Shown here piece after piece: positions 62,454 to 64,000 of a stretch of 64,000 nt of DNA. The DNA lies in contig JBHGNT010000012.1 in the NCBI GenBank assembly GCA_043228905.1, positions 6,324,001 through 6,388,000 on the forward strand, in the 5' to 3' direction. Both the position numbers and the translations under genes were made by a program. A model generated the notes under the pieces. The model saw only the letters and a list, made by a program, of their open reading frames with translations. It was not told the DNA's origin and made no database searches. The DNA comes from Azolla caroliniana (taxonomy: Eukaryota > Polypodiophyta). Each line of letters begins with the position of its first letter. The first letter of the stretch is position 1.

Positions 62454-63860
62454 ATGAAAGTGGTAACATGGAATGTGAGAGGGGCGTGTTCTCCTCATAA
62501 GAAGTATATATTATGGCAAACTTTGTTCAATAAAGTATGTGGTGCATTATGTGCAGTTGAGCATAAGTGTCATGAGTTAGCAGGATCCACAGTTCATTTG
62601 CGTGGATATTCATCATTCTATGCATGACACCTTAATAATCATTATTCAGGTGTGGTATTAATCGTGTGGGATAAATATTATTCTCAAGTGGTGCATAATG
62701 ATCCTTATGGTCGGTGTTTAGTTCTAGAAATCACTTTTTTTGGCGAGGTTGTGTGGGTGGTTGGGATTTATGCCCCTAACCAAGCCACTCAACGTATTGC
62801 ATTATGGGGCTCACTCCGTCAAACCCTATGTGTGGGTCATCCAGGATTACTTATGGGTGATTTTAACATGTGTGTTGATGCATCTCAATTTACATCTGGA
62901 CATTCAATCATGGATGATCCTGAGCAAGTTGCTTGGGATTCATTAGCTATGGAGGTTCTGAAGTTGGATGTTTGGACATGGTTGCATGGGAATGATCCAA
63001 GTTTTACTTTCCAATCCGCTCAACATAGACAAACATGGAGTCAGTTAGATAGAATGTATGTGATGCACAATGATTCTTTTTTACCGACATCACTTCGTAT
63101 GACAATTTTACAAGATGTAGGAACTTCATATCGCTTTCCTATTTGTTTGGAGGTTTGTGGTCATGCAATTGACATGTATAAGTCTTTACTTGGAAAGTCT
63201 CATTACGTTTTAACTCTTCTCTTTTGCTTCTACCTCACTTTGATTCTTTCATGGAGCAAATTTTGGTAAATTTTTCACAAGAAGTGAATCTTAAAGGAGT
63301 TAAAGCATGGGAAATCACATTACGAAACATTAAGATCATTCATCGTATGTATGGAGTAACTAATGCTCAATGAAGAAGAGGTCTTCTTCGACAATTCTGA
63401 CAAGTTCTCTCCAGAGTGTAATGCATTATTGATACATGCACCATTAGATGAGGAGCTTTTAGATATCCAAAGTCAATTGCATGCTATTATTTCTCAGTTG
63501 CAATGCCAAAGTTATCGTTATGCGAAGATGCGACAATTGAGGGATGGACTCATAGATAATAAATGTCAATCTCATTTGTTTTTCCAAGTGTTACATCCTA
63601 CTTATACTCGATCTAATGTGGTACATGTGAAACAATGGGATGAATAGATAGTGGATCCTACTACAATAATTGACATATGTGTTCATTACTTTAAGGAGTT
63701 GATTGGCCCACAATTGTTAATGACAAATGAGGTGAGTAGGGCACGACATGAGTTTTATGATGTGGTTGGATGTATTGTGCATGAACTCATTAGTCATGAA
63801 TTGGATGCGGATTTCATTGAGGATGAGGTGGACAAAGTTTTAAGGCATCTTCCAAGTGGT
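62454..63860 (+). pseudogene. LINE ORF2: APE-type endonuclease and pre-RT region, cut by an LTR
   Basis: ATG 62454 begins the endonuclease (MKVVTWNVRGACSPHKKYIL, catalytic Glu in CAVEHK). After one in-frame stop (TGA near 62625) it continues with VVWVVGIYAPN, LLMGDFNMCVD and SFTFQSAQHRQTWSQLDRMY. Downstream pieces (63363-63647; 63651-63860) read like the linker before RT (DGLIDNKCQSHLFFQVLHPT; ICVHYFKELI). RT itself is not reached, because an LTR starts at 63861. This endonuclease nicks target DNA in L1-clade LINEs; this copy is dead. Confidence 0.75.
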
Positions 63861-64000
63861 TGTCATGATATGGCAAGACTCGAACCCATGACCTTAGGTT
63901 ACATAGGTCGAGCTCTTGACCATTATACCATCTATTGTAATACATAAGATATTATTTTCATTTAAGTTTCATTATAGAAAATTGATGTATATTCCAAATT
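63861..64000 (+). repeat. 5' part of a second chromovirus-family LTR, cut by the window end
   Basis: TGTCATGATATGGCAAGACTCGAACC onward closely matches 59384-59523. It interrupts the LINE ORF2. Whether a full element follows cannot be seen. Confidence 0.85.
63877..63930 (-). other. Antisense tRNA-like A/B-box module, third chromovirus-family LTR
   Basis: Minus strand: A box TGGTATAATGG and B box GGTTCGAGTC, span 54 bp. Confidence 0.6.

Overview
This is nuclear DNA of a land plant. It carries split genes with GT-AG introns: a plastid-type thioredoxin y, a B1-type cyclin and the condensin II subunit CAP-H2. It also has an intronless PLS-class PPR gene, a chromodomain-bearing Ty3/gypsy element, several Ty1/copia elements and plant L1-like LINE pieces. 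A fern or other seed-free vascular plant is my best guess from the PPR style and the unusual gypsy lineage, but the sequence does not prove it. No prokaryotic feature is present.

Layout. Positions 1-16.9 kb are a stack of transposons. Pieces of an old minus-strand copia element (called copia A here) are spread from 1 to about 15.9 kb. They are separated by a solo LTR (1587-2229), a fold-back element (3159-3647), a 3'-truncated gypsy element (3955-9197), a complete but reverse-transcriptase-less copia element (copia B, 9340-13227) and a 2.2-kb non-autonomous LTR element (13585-15774). Positions 16.9-20.5 kb hold a LINE 3' end and unreadable sequence. Positions 20.5-23.1 kb hold the PPR gene (minus strand), with tandem repeats and a 316-bp MITE just upstream of it.

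Positions 25.8-43.5 kb are the gene-bearing island, all on the plus strand: thioredoxin y (5 exons, 199 aa), cyclin B1 (13 exons, 424 aa) and CAP-H2 (11 exons, 735 aa). I rebuilt each by hand; every exon junction keeps the frame, and one CAP-H2 intron appears to be GC-AG. Cyclin B and CAP-H2 are both mitotic genes. Several introns carry their own private tandem repeat.

Positions 45.3-47.5 kb hold an LTR plus a decayed gag. Positions 49.0-59.8 kb are a chromovirus inactivated by stop codons, and a young copia element (copia C, 53508-58677) sits inside its integrase. Copia C has LTRs differing at one base, a perfect 5-bp target duplication, a tRNA-iMet primer site and an uninterrupted 1423-aa polyprotein. 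The chromovirus lies against a decayed L1-type LINE (59.98-63.86 kb), which is itself cut by a 1.06-kb insertion and by another chromovirus-family LTR running off the window end.

The most unusual observation is shared by four different LTR families (3955, 13585/15325, 61026, and 49022/59384/63861). Near the 5' tip of each LTR, on the antisense strand, lies a tRNA-like pair of Pol III promoter boxes (A box and B box). The outer span is 53-55 bp in every copy, the spacing found in real tRNA genes.
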